From Solea solea (taxonomy: Eukaryota; Chordata; Actinopteri; Pleuronectiformes; Soleidae): a stretch of DNA of 64,000 nucleotides. Positions 11,318 through 21,285 of this stretch are shown here, piece by piece (position 1 is the first letter of the stretch; the number at the start of each line of letters is the position of its first letter). The notes below the pieces were generated by a model, which did no database searches, was not told the DNA's origin, and worked only from the letters and a program-made list of their open reading frames with translations. The stretch spans positions 9,773,738-9,837,737 of the forward strand of contig NC_081137.1 in the NCBI RefSeq assembly GCF_958295425.1. Reading direction: 5' to 3'. The translations under genes were made by a program, and so were the position numbers.

Positions 11318-12627
11318 GGCCGTTTCTCAATATCCATACTTGTGTGTCCTTGTTCGTACTTGTGAAAACGTCATCAGCCTCAGTCCAAGTGCTGTTCCAA
11401 TTCTCAAGTAGGCGAACAGCGAGGACGGTTCTCAAACCCGGAAGTGTTTTCGCTCCGCCCATTTTTACCAAGTATGCATCGGAGGTGACTTAAGCGTACT
11501 TGGAATGGCCATGTATCCCAGAATACATTTCGGAGCAGCATAGCAGCAGATAATATAAATATAAACCTGAAATAAATATTTTTCTGTGTCCCGGAACAAA
11601 GCTCAAACATCATTTGAGGCGAGAAATGAGTCATTTAGAATTCATACATGTGGTTTGTGTATTAAGATATGACGTATTTATAGTTTGGCAGCGACGTTTG
11701 TCAGAGGTGATAAGCTCCGCCTCTGCGGACGCTCAGCGCTCACTGTGCCCGGCACAGAGCAGCGTTACCTCGGCCTGTCCTGATGAAATGATCCGCTGGC
11801 TCAGACGTCGCTGTCATTAGATGCCATTGTCATTTTGTTTTGCTTAGTTTTTCTATTAAGTCAGGTTTTGCTCCAGTCTGAGCGCACTTTGTTTAATGTT
11901 TTGTAGCCTTTGAGTTTTCCTCCTTTGGAGTGATTTTCAGTTGGTTATTTTTTTAGATCTAGCTACCTAGTTGATGTTTTGTTTTTTGTTTTTTAGGAAA
12001 GCTGACCTTAGCTCATAGACTGTTTCAAAGCCTATTAATTTATCACTCGGTCAAGAGGTGATCTGGGTTTTGTGTGACAAATAAAGCCTGCCTAACCGTC
12101 CATCTCTGCGTCCCAGCCTGACAATATTTAAATATTATATATGTAGAGTAGTATATATTTGTACATGTCTATATATTTATAGAGTAGTGTGTGTGTGTAT
12201 ATATATGTATATGTATGTATACATATGTGTGTGTAGTATATATATGTGTATATATATATATATATCTACAATGCTGTATAATATATCTATTTTCCACATT
12301 ATATTATTTGTATCGTATATTTTAATAGAAATAATTAAATGAAGTTCAATATTTTAAATGTGAAAATAATAACAATATACTGTATATGCATTTATTAAAA
12401 GTATTTCATATGTTCATTTATCAACACTGTAGGTGGCGGTAATGAGGCTGCAGCACTTGGCGCCAGCCACCATTCAAACAGAAGAACAATACATACATAC
12501 TTGCTTACTTGAGTATTGAGAAAGAGCCACATACTTGTGTACTCCCGTACTTGGCAAGTATATACTCCCAGCGTACTTCCCAAGTAAGCAAGTACATACT
12601 TGTTTACTTGAGTATTGAGAAACAGCC
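11318..12627. mobile_element. nonautonomous DNA transposon with GGCC ends, AAT target duplication
   Basis: Left end GGCCGTTTCTCAATATCC; right end mirrors it as TACTTGAGTATTGAGAAACA then GCC. AAT flanks both sides (11,315-11,317 and 12,628-12,630). The insertion splits the minus-strand transposase, and the two halves are in the same frame once the element and one AAT are disregarded. A 3-bp A/T target and GG-starting ends fit PIF/Harbinger-type MITEs; that placement is inference. The right end carries extra degenerate copies of the terminal motif. A second copy is at 39.1-40.0 kb. The middle holds an LTR-like segment and TA/TG microsatellite sequence (12,130-12,270). Confidence 0.75.
11823..12122 (+). 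repeat. LTR-like segment replacing internal sequence
   Basis: This stretch is absent from the sister element at 39.1 kb, which has unrelated sequence between the same flanks. It ends with a polyadenylation signal and GC-rich tail (AATAAAGCCTGCCTAACC ... CAGCCTGACA) typical of fish Gypsy LTR 3' ends. No matching target duplication is visible, so it may be a fragment. Confidence 0.35.
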
Positions 12628-14356
12628 AATGTCTGGATAGAGTTCAAGCCAATGCCATTGCCAGCACTACCCAATATAATTTTCCTGGGGCGGTTCTTTC
12701 GTTCTACAAATCCATAATCAAAACCATAAATCCTAGAAAACAAGTTCTGTTCTGATATGAAGTGACACGTGAGATATTCAAAAAGCAATTTGATCTCATA
12801 CTGAGCCACACCTTCAAGAAGGTTGTGCATTATATCAAATGAGTAGTTATTGCAAACATGGAAATACTGAAATGAATTAAGTGCAGAATTTCTTTTCAAA
12901 CCATACAGTGACTTCAACTGAATATTTTCCTGAAGAGACTGGCAATGCATATCAAACATTTCTTTTCCACGAAGAATCACTTTAGGATCATCCTCACTGT
13001 ACACTGTTTGACAATCATTTTTCTCAGTCAAACAAAGGTGACAGAAATGACGGCTACTAAAAGACTTGTTAAAACCAAGAATTGAGTGCATCCCTAGATT
13101 ATCTCCAGTGATCTGTAAGATTGTACCATATACCTGCTCATCAGAAAATGGAAGACTTAGCCCTTGGCTTTCCAGTTGTTTCACATCATTCATCAGCGGT
13201 TCCAGTATAACATCAAAACCTTACTTTTGCAGATCAGGTCTGTGACAAAGTGATACTAAATGAATATTCATCAAAATCAAATTCAATTTTGGAGGCAGGT
13301 TTCTTATAATGAAATAAATGCAACCAATTTTGTGAATTCTGCGTTTTGAGCCAAGAGGATTGGCTGTTTCAAAATCATCATAGTACAGTATAGCTGAATT
13401 TGTAATGCAAGCGGTTTGGCTGAAAACAAGGGATGAGTTTTAAAGTAACTTCCATCACAAAAATCATTATAAGTGTCAGGCTCTGAGCTACACTCTGTCT
13501 TTAGCAAATCACAAATCTCTGGATTTCTACACATGAACTTCAAGGATTCCAAAATAGGTACATATATAAAAGTATCCTTTTATCACAGGTACTTGATCAT
13601 AAGTACCGGATTTCTGATTGCGCCTGGTGTCATATCTCAATCTTAGTGTTATTTCTCTAGGCTCTACAACTCCCCATTTTAGGTTGAAGTATTTATTTCG
13701 TTTCCATTCTGTATTCAGATGAGTGAAAGGGTTTTCAAATTTTTCAAAACATTCATTTACTACAGATATGTTGGGGTCAGTTGTGGGTAAAGCAGAAATA
13801 ATGGCCTGCTTCGCTTCTGAGCCAAGCTCACTTGTTAATTCCTCCAAATCTCCTACAAGTGAGGACACCAAACTGTTTGAAATGCCACTACCCTGCAGTT
13901 TGGCCACGATGGATGCACACATTCCTTTGGATAAGTCCCTGGTAAGTCCAGAATCACTGCTCTCTGGAACTCTGGAGGAAAATTTGAGGAGTTTAATTGG
14001 TCCTCCAAAGCATGTGAAACTGGATCACTAGAGGAACAAGCAACAACTAAAGTTTTAGCAATTTGCCCAACATTGCTGTGAACAATATTGAGGTGATTCC
14101 TAAAGCCGGCATAAGTTTGAAACTGAAGCCTGCAGCTTGGCTGACAACAAAACAGCTTAAACTTAGGTCCAGTATAATAACCGTGTTCACCTCTTAGATG
14201 TGAAATCAACTCCTGACTGCTGGGATAAACTTTCTTACACATAAAACATGTAAGCATTTTGATCACAATGCCTCTTAGAGATTGCCTTGCCTTTAACTCA
14301 GTTGTGACAAGTATTTCCTGGTTAAGGAGTTTGGCTCTCATGTCTCGAACTCTTGG

Positions 14357-15641
14357 TTACTCCTTCATTTTTCCCTTATCAATATTGTACACTGTTGTCT
14401 GCAGAGATGTGTAAAAATTCACAAGCGCACCATCGTAAGACACATTGAACACAAAATGAGCTTTAAAAAGCTCATCAAATGCCCCAAGGGAGCGGTTGGC
14501 CTGGCAGGGGATGAGATGCTTGTCCATGGAGACATAGAAGCTGTCGATCTTCCTCTTCTGGCGCCCAACGGCCAGGAGGTACGGCTGCTGGCTCTTCTGA
14601 TTCCAAAGATGCTCTTCTAAACTACAGCAAGACTGGGGTTGACACAAGGACATTGGACATTAAACGCAGTAGTAAGTCAGAAGATAGCATTACATCCTTT
14701 GTAAACACGACTGTAATTTGTTTCATCCACCTCTTAGCCACTTTTACACATGAGACTAAGACAATGACATGACAAATTATCATAAAAACTATAAATTAAC
14801 TATAAATACCTTATGAAAGACTACAAGTCTCTCAACTGCATCAGAGGTGCTGATTTTTGGACACTTCGGTCCCCCTGGTGGTGGCGGAAGTAGATGCAAC
14901 AGCAACAACATGGAGGCCATCTCTTGGTCATAGGCTATGGACAAAGACAGGAGAATGAATTAATTGCAGATACTTCAAAAGGTCTTTGAGCTTGAATGAG
15001 AACTACATTAACACTTACTAGAAGGCAGTATGCCTTATGAACTTTTAAGTCGTTCAGTAAGTTCAGTAAAATAATATTATTATTTTTAAGTTAATTGGCC
15101 TTTATTTATAGAGTCACAAGACTTTTGAACTGTAAATGCTTCAAGCAAATTCTATAGAACAAAACTCACTTGTTGCCTCATCAAGATCACTTCCTGTTGG
15201 ACTCTCTGCTGACTTCACCATTTGACGCGACTCTGTTGAGGTGAGCTGCTTGTCCTCTTTGATGACATTATACCTGAAGATCGGATGCCATTTCTGAAGC
15301 AATCTGGTGGATACCTCATCATCAAACAGGAGAGTGAAGTCTTGATTCACCTATAAGAAAGAAAATATACTACTACCACATGCAGCACAAAATCTCAAGC
15401 CATTCTATGGCTTTCATACTTACCAATCCTTTTGTATCCAGGAATCTTGGGAAGATGGAGAGGATATCAAGACTTTTGCCTGTGTCATTGATAAGCTTCT
15501 GACGATCCTGAAAGGTCTCTCTCATCTTCTGGAAAATTAAGGAAGTGTCTGTTGTATGAATGAGCAAGGAGATATCTTCCTGGCATGCATCCCCATCAAG
15601 CTGCTGTTCAACAACCAGGGACCTTTGAAAATTTGGGCCTC
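14357..15641 (-). CDS. TE-associated four-exon gene upstream of EnSpm-like transposase
   Basis: Four minus-strand exons have consistent splice sites: 15,424-15,641 (acceptor TTCTTCAG, donor GTAAGT), 15,170-15,350 (donor GTGAGT), 14,810-14,934 (acceptor TGTCCATAG, donor GTATTT) and 14,357-14,621. They encode LINDTGKSLDILSIFPRFLD, then LLFDDEVSTRLLQKW, then EMASMLLLLHLLPPPPGGP, then QPYLLAVGRQKRKIDSFYV and LGAFDELFKAHFVFNVSYDG. I recall this motif set from multi-copy fish proteins often labelled SAM-domain-containing-protein-3-like; its biochemical role is unknown to me. The last exon ends GKMKE then TAA. The same frame then continues with PRVRDMRAKLLNQEI toward the zinc fingers, so the stop may be recent. 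Upstream exons were not found. It lies tail-to-head with the transposase on the same strand, about 100 bp away. Confidence 0.55.
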
Positions 15642-15789
15642 CTGAAGAAAAGCACACAACACACACTTTCAAAAAAAAAGCCTAGCAGATAGGTAAATGG
15701 AAACAGAACAGTATCATTAAGTACAAGTAAATGGTGATGAGAACATTTTCTAGTTTGTAGACTTTGTAGAGTTACTTTCTTACTTTCTT

Positions 15790-15965
15790 AATCGAGCAGC
15801 AGAAAGAAAGTTTGGAGTGAGCGAGAAACTTGTGAGGGACTGGCGAAAAGCGGAGGATACTCTAACTGCAATGAAGAAAACAAAAAAAGCTAATTGCGGG
15901 CTAAAAGCTAGATGGCCACAGCTAGAGGAACAAGTACACAAATGGGTGCTTGAACAACGTGCTCA
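15790..15965 (+). pseudogene. pogo/Tigger-type helix-turn-helix fragment
   Basis: About 58 codons in one frame contain FGVSEKLVRDWRKAEDTLTA, KKANCGLKARWPQLEEQVHK and WVLEQRA. This resembles the CENP-B/pogo N-terminal DNA-binding region of Tc1/mariner-superfamily transposases. Similarity ends at 15,965, and no DDE catalytic domain follows. It is a fragment. Confidence 0.5.
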
Positions 15966-16089
15966 TTGTAAACATGTATTGTGTAAACAAAATATTATTA
16001 TATAAAAATTTTAACTTTTGTGAATTCTATTACCATGTTGCTTTGAATTTAAATAATTCAGCCCTGGTTCTAACCATTTATCTTTGCAA

Positions 16090-16395
16090 TGTCCACAGGA
16101 TAGTTCTGATGTACTCGGCAGTCTTCCAGAGGGTTTAGCAGAGGAGGCCATAAAGATTTACGTGGTGCAGAATCAACAGGGCTCAGACGTAACTACTGAT
16201 GTTGGGATTCAATTGAGGGAGTCACTGTCCTCAGCAGCCTTGGAGACCTGAGCAGAGCCTGCTGCTACTTACTGGGACTCACATATGCCTTGGACCTTAG
16301 GTACCCAAAGAAACTTAGATATGATGGAGCTGGACCCTGGGACCCTCTCAACCAAGGCTCAGAGACTAAAAAATTACTTGTGTGTAGTTGCTGAG
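16090..16395 (+). pseudogene. C-terminal exon relic of the SAM-type TE-associated gene family
   Basis: An acceptor-like TTTGCAATGTCCACAG is followed by a frame reading DSSDVLGSLPEGLAEEAIKI. A frameshift leads into [18 protein letters not shown], and then a jump into [18 protein letters not shown]. These blocks match the C-terminal end that I recall for a fish multi-copy gene family related to the four-exon gene nearby. The gap between LRY and ELDP indicates an internal deletion. It is in opposite orientation to the 14-15.6 kb gene, so it came from a different copy. Confidence 0.4.
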
Positions 16396-17081
16396 TACAG
16401 TTAAGCAAGGTGCTTTAATAGTCTGTGAACTATTCATTGGCATTGGCATTTACTGTTCTTTTAATGTTACTGTTCATAGTGCATTACAGCCATTTACTGT
16501 GTTATTTTAATGTCACTGTTCATAGTGCATTACAGCAATATACTGTGTTTCCCACATGAAAAAAAAGAATTCTAGACTATGACGTGTAGAAAAGTGAGTT
16601 TCCTTAGCACTTAAAAAAATGCAGAACTACAAAAGTCTGTCCTTCCACAAGCATTCAAATGTTCTTTAGCTAATACTGAAAGCCTCTCCTTCATAAAGCT
16701 TTTTGCTTGAATGGTTTCAAATGTAAACTTGGTAAAGTGTAAGGAGAGTGTAAGGGGTTATTTATGTTGTAAAACATCAACTAGTTATGTTCACATTCCA
16801 TAATCAGTGTTCTGATCTGGTTTCATTTAAGCTCTCCCAAACTCTGGATAAACCTGGAATTGAAAAGTTGTATATTTTGGCACCTGTAAAACAGTGTGCT
16901 TATTCGATTGCATTTGTTATTGAACAGGTTGACTGTGAATAAATAAATGGTACTTAAAAAGTGAATCTGTATACAATAATTTTTTTGTAATTTGGCTTCA
17001 GTAGCACATTTTTCAGTTACATCTACCAAGTATTTTAATTATAGCTACTCATTTTTTCAAGTAGTTATGAATAAGGATTAC
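16396..17081. other. no recognisable feature
   Basis: AT-rich. A 30-40 bp segment with CTGTTCATAGTGCATTACAG occurs twice in tandem near 16,470 and 16,515. Nothing else was recognised. Confidence 0.4.
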
Positions 17082-17489
17082 TGTAGGAGCCACACATTGC
17101 TTGCGGGGGATTATTTGGGCTTTGATTTGCTTGGTATGGTTGCCATGGTGATATGTGGGGTTTGGGTCACGTGGGCACCGTAGCAGGTTATAATTAGGGG
17201 CTGAATCACCTGCACTGGGAGGAGAGAGGAGAGTCAGGTAGCCGTAATTTTAGTTGACCGCTTTATTTTCAGTTATGATACACAAACAAACGCAAACAGT
17301 GCACGTATTACATCTTACCTGCGTGTGTATTTCGAAATAGCCGCTGTAGTAGCTGTTGTGTTTATCATTAAACATCCTGAAACTTGCTTACCCGGACTCA
17401 GCGTGCTCCTCTGTACCGGCAGCGCGTCATACAAACAAACAGGACCTATCTCCTCTCAAGCGACGTTAAACGGCTGTTAAGTCGCAACA
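17082..17489. mobile_element. solo LTR, 408 bp
   Basis: The segment begins TGTAGGAGCCACAC, ends TCGCAACA (TG...CA), and is flanked by the 5-bp direct repeat ATTAC (17,077-17,081 and 17,490-17,494). No internal retroelement sequence adjoins, so it is a solo LTR left by recombination. A tandem paralogous copy of the flank without an insertion (AAGGATTACTATTGCATTGA) lies near 17,554 and represents the empty site. Confidence 0.8.
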
Positions 17490-17494
17490 ATTAC

Positions 17495-18526
17495 TATTGC
17501 ATTGACTTAGGCTTTGAATTATATCTAATCACTTTTTTTAAATAGTTTTGACCAAGGATTACTATTGCATTGACTTAGGCCTACTCAATTTTAAATGTCA
17601 TAATACTGAATGAAGTTATTCAGATCTACTTAAATTTTACACTGACATTTACTCGTTTCAAATGGTATATTTGATTGATTTTACAAGTTTTGTATGATTC
17701 AATATTTTTAAGTGTAAAAATGTTTCACCAAAATAATTGAGTGGAGTATAGTTACATTTTTCAGAGTGTAGGAGGTGGGTGGGATCTTCTGTGATGAGGC
17801 AAGCTTTCCTTTGGACTTGCTTGAGTGTGGAGTACTGATCGTTGAGTTGAGTTTTGACAATTATTTTTTTCTTGCTTGATTGATGATCCGGGGAAGCTTT
17901 GATTTATTTTGACATATATGTTTGGCAGTGATATTTCATGTTGTGAAATTAGATTCCGAAAGTAAAAGCATCTTGACACACTGTGAATGGACCGTGAGAT
18001 AAACTGCAGCAGCTAGAATGATTAGACCAAGTTTTTCTTTATTGAGGACGTTACATAAAAGCACATGATCTCATTCCAGCAAGGCCTAGCATATTTTTTT
18101 TAAGATGTTTTTATTTTTAAAAATAATATTCCGGGGTCAGTTCATGCTGAACAGCTTAGTACTCAAGTCAAAACATAGGATAAACCAAACCTTGGCAGAG
18201 GATGGATATGGGCCTCCTCGAACTCCCCTTTGTTTCTCTCATTCCATCTGACCTCAGAAAACATAGCCAAGAAAAATTAAGACTTTATTCCCTTCCCTTC
18301 CTTGTTTCTCCGCCCACCATGGTGCAGACTTTTATCTTCTTGACAAGGAGTGAAAGCTAACAGGAAGATTTGAGGTAACCACGTTAAAGTATTAAAATTA
18401 AAGAAATAAACATTAAAGTAGTGACCTGTTTAATCCTTCATGGCTACCTACTAAAACAATTACTTAAAGACAACATAGACGTTTATACGTTTATCTATAG
18501 CATAAGTTTTATTCACTAATGTTTGT
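17495..18526. other. no recognisable gene
   Basis: Starts with the tandem duplicate of the LTR flank (to about 17,583). The rest is AT-rich sequence with no identifiable transposon or exon. Confidence 0.4.
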
Positions 18527-18860
18527 TACGGCCCTCAGCCTTTCCTGTGTCCCGTCTCTGTGTGTGTGTGTGTGTGTGTGTTGCCGATTGCTGTAGTGAT
18601 TGCTGATTGGGAGTACCTGTGCCCAGCTTCCCACCTGATAAAAGCCTGCTGGCTTGGATCGTCTCTCTCTCTCTTTTCCCCTGGGATCGTCAACCTGCTG
18701 TCTGTGCCTTTGTTTTGTTTTACACTATACAACATGCACCACATATTGGACATCGCACCCAAGCACCCTCATACACCACTGACACTCACTTCCACACTTC
18801 ATTGTACCTTTATATGGCGACACAAGGGTTATTACTATGTTATACGCCAAATACCGACAA
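18527..18860 (+). repeat. possible Gypsy LTR fragment
   Basis: Begins TGTTACGGCCCTCAGCC, a start typical of some fish Gypsy LTRs. It contains a (TG)n tract at 18,557-18,581 and a TATA-like GATAAAAGCC (18,638). No right border or target duplication was found. Confidence 0.35.
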
Positions 18861-19881
18861 CGCCACCTTGGGTTAGGGCCCAAGGACCAGGACTAAGTTC
18901 GTTTACTCAGGGATGGAATGAGACAGATTTTAATGATCATGTCTAACAATTTATTATTAAAAACAATCATGAGATTGGCACTGTAACAAGAAAAGAAAGG
19001 AGCCCAACTAAAAGGGGGATGTGGTCTGAGGCTTACCGGCTGGAGGAGGGGTTTGGTAGGGGAAGTGACATCCAAAAGGAAAAGGAGGACACTCCACACA
19101 CACAGCAAAAGGTGACGTGTAAACAAAGAAAATCTTAAAAAGGGATCACACAGCACACAGGACCACCACCACCACCGTCGGCCTTCAGCACTAAGGGGAG
19201 AGGAAAACACAATTAAACGGGCTCAAATTTAAGGAACCATTTAAGGAGTCTCTGGCCAGAGATATCAACTCAACAATTAACCAGTTTTAACAGTTTTAAC
19301 TCAAATTGATCATATTAACAACATAAATTCAACCATTAAACAAAGAGTAAATAAGTAAACAATTAAACCAAACCTTGCCGGATTGCACTTACAAACACTC
19401 ACACACACAAACACACACATATAATTCACAATCTTAGCGAGTGGCTGAGAATTCGGGCAGACTCGTTGCATCCAGTATGAGTGACAGCCACACACGCACA
19501 CACACCAAGCAACAGGAGGAGGGACACAGCCTACTTTTCTCCCCTCGGTAAGCGCAGTGATTGGCTAATAAGTCAGTGGTGCCTCATACCACTACATTTA
19601 CTACAGCCCTAGAGCCAGTTGTAACACCATTACAACTGGAAATTCCAAGTTTCCAAGTGAAGGAGCTGGCTTACATGCATTTGTAGTCTGAACCCTGAAT
19701 TTCTGAGGTCATGGGGCATTCCTGTGTAAGGAACTCAGATTTCCAGGTCTATGACAACAAGGGAAGCTCAGATTCCTCTTAAATGTTGTCAAATATGTAC
19801 CGTGTTGTATTCATATAGACTAAATGTGCGCTAGAATGTGATTAGAATGTGTAACTAGTTCATTCAGAATTAGCTGTGTAT
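18861..19881. other. unassigned repeat-like spacer
   Basis: Contains CA-rich tracts (19,395-19,420 and 19,490-19,505). A small palindrome, CCAGTTGTAA / TTACAACTGG, lies near 19,615-19,640 inside what looks like an old DNA-transposon end. No coding sequence was seen. Confidence 0.35.
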
Positions 19882-21168
19882 TGTAACAAACAGGACTGGA
19901 CCCAGATGCGGTACGGTGTTAAGAAAAAAGGTTTATTCCAAAAACAACAGGGAAACAAACAAGACGAACCTCAAATGGGAACAAAAAAGTCTCCGGCACG
20001 AGATCCACAGGGCACAGGAAACAGACTTGAACAGATAAGCTAGTTAATAAGTCTAGTGATGTGACGTTCCGTTTCGAGGCTTCGAAGCGTGTGCCGAGTA
20101 GGGGAGGGGGCGTTTCCGCGATGCGCGTATCGAGGCTTGCTTCATTTAGGGGAGGAGCCAAAAATGATGACGTCCGAAGCCTCGCTGCCCGGCTGTACCA
20201 CGTGATTACTTCGTGAAGTGGTTCAGATTTAGCGCGAGGTTTTACAGCTATATAGACCCCTATATAGGCTCCATTCAAAATGTGGGTTTTTGAAGGAGAG
20301 TTGCGGTCAGTTGAGAGTTTGGATAGTTTGGAGAGTTTGGATACTAGAGTTTGGACAGCGTTTATATAGTTTGGAGAGTTTAGGGAGAGATAGAGATTTA
20401 GGAGAGGGAGGAGAGTAGGATAGGTGATATAGGATGGAGCCAGCGAGGTTCATCATTGTCCAAGTTTCACAAGCATAATCTGTGCCCTTTTCCTAGTTCC
20501 ACAAGCACTTTCACTGTCCTCTGCCTGATTACGCCCATGCCATTTTCAGAAAAACATTGCACAACCTGCCATATTATGATATTACCATTTTGGGAAGACT
20601 TACACACACAGAATACATTCAAAAAATGTATTAAACACATATGTACAGAAATTATTTGGTCATACATTTTTTGTAATTCATAGTCATTTCTAACAGACAC
20701 AAAAATTCAATTCATCACACATTATGTGGTTCAGATACAGCTGCCTGTGATTATACACTTGGCCAGTAGGTGGTTTCGTGTGCACATGAAGCTTCGAGAA
20801 ATGAACCCTTTCTCGAACCAATTGGCTCAAGTGGTTCAATGCCTCATGAGGCTTCATCTCACCATCACTAAATAAGTCCACTGAAGCACGGATGTGCAAA
20901 GTCCACTGACAACAAAACACTGAGGGGCGAGCTCAAAAAGTGCATCTAACACAAGCGACAGACAAAGACAAACTCACACAGACAAAGAAAGAGGGAGCGG
21001 TTATATACACTGAGGAATTAGGGAGACGACAAACAGCTGGGACGAACAAGACACAGGTGAAACGGGTTGGGTAATCACAGAGGGGGAAGTAAAGTGCACA
21101 CAGACAAGGGACGAAAAAGACTTCAAAATAAGAGGGAATTTCACAATAACATGACATGGAACGTGACA
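19882..21168 (-). mobile_element. Gypsy 3' LTR, interrupted by a hAT element
   Basis: On the minus strand the LTR starts TGTCACGTTCCATG at 21,168, just after a purine tract (GAGGGGAGGG, about 21,172-21,181). It has a TATA-like GTATATAACC near 21,005 and a polyadenylation signal (GGAATAAACC, near 19,938), and ends TCCTGTTTGTTACA at 19,882. Without the 817-bp hAT insertion and its 8-bp duplication the LTR is about 460 bp. It belongs to the pol relic at 21.3-23.5 kb. The 5' LTR is not in the window. Confidence 0.8.
20054..20870. mobile_element. nonautonomous hAT element, copy 1, inside LTR
   Basis: Ends TAGTGATGTGACGTTCCG and CTCACCATCACTA share TAGTGATG as inverted termini. The 8-bp target duplication AATAAGTC (20,046-20,053 and 20,871-20,878) is perfect, which is diagnostic for the hAT class. 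A GAGTTTGGATAGTTT-type motif repeats inside (about 20,300-20,400). A 75-codon frame near 20,456-20,683 recurs in the second copy but has no transposase motif. Confidence 0.85.
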
Positions 21169-21285
21169 GAGCCCTCCCCTCAAGAGTCGCCTCAAACAAA
21201 CAAAAACCCTGACAACTAAACATAAAGCACCGAACATTAAACACTAAACATGAAACACTAAACATTAAACTCTAAACCCTAAATG

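Larger units (their letters stand above)
10824..14341 (-). pseudogene. EnSpm/CACTA-like transposase relic (copy 2), nearly full length
   Basis: Read on the minus strand from about 14,341. N-terminal C2H2 fingers come first (CFMCKKVYPSSQELISHLRG, then LFCCQPSCRLQFQTYAGFRN). A region follows that contains FTHLNTEWKRNKYF and VEPREITLRL, then FCDGSYFKTHPLFSAKPLAL near 13,450. A DDF/NPLG-type block is recoverable only by frame change at 13,300-13,400. Next come VILEPLMNDVKQLESQG (about 13,190), LQITGDNLGMHSILGF, SRHFCHLC and FDIMHNLLEGVAQYE. C-terminal blocks GDIIPAENRHW and YVWSMRFEAKHKLF lie at 11,030-11,337. At least two frameshifts and a 1.3-kb transposon (11,318-12,627) inactivate it. The family is inferred from this motif order. 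Confidence 0.75.

Noticed and set aside
20456..20683. 75-codon frame repeated at 30,884-31,111
   Set aside because: It repeats only because both loci are copies of the same nonautonomous hAT element. It has no transposase or other motif.
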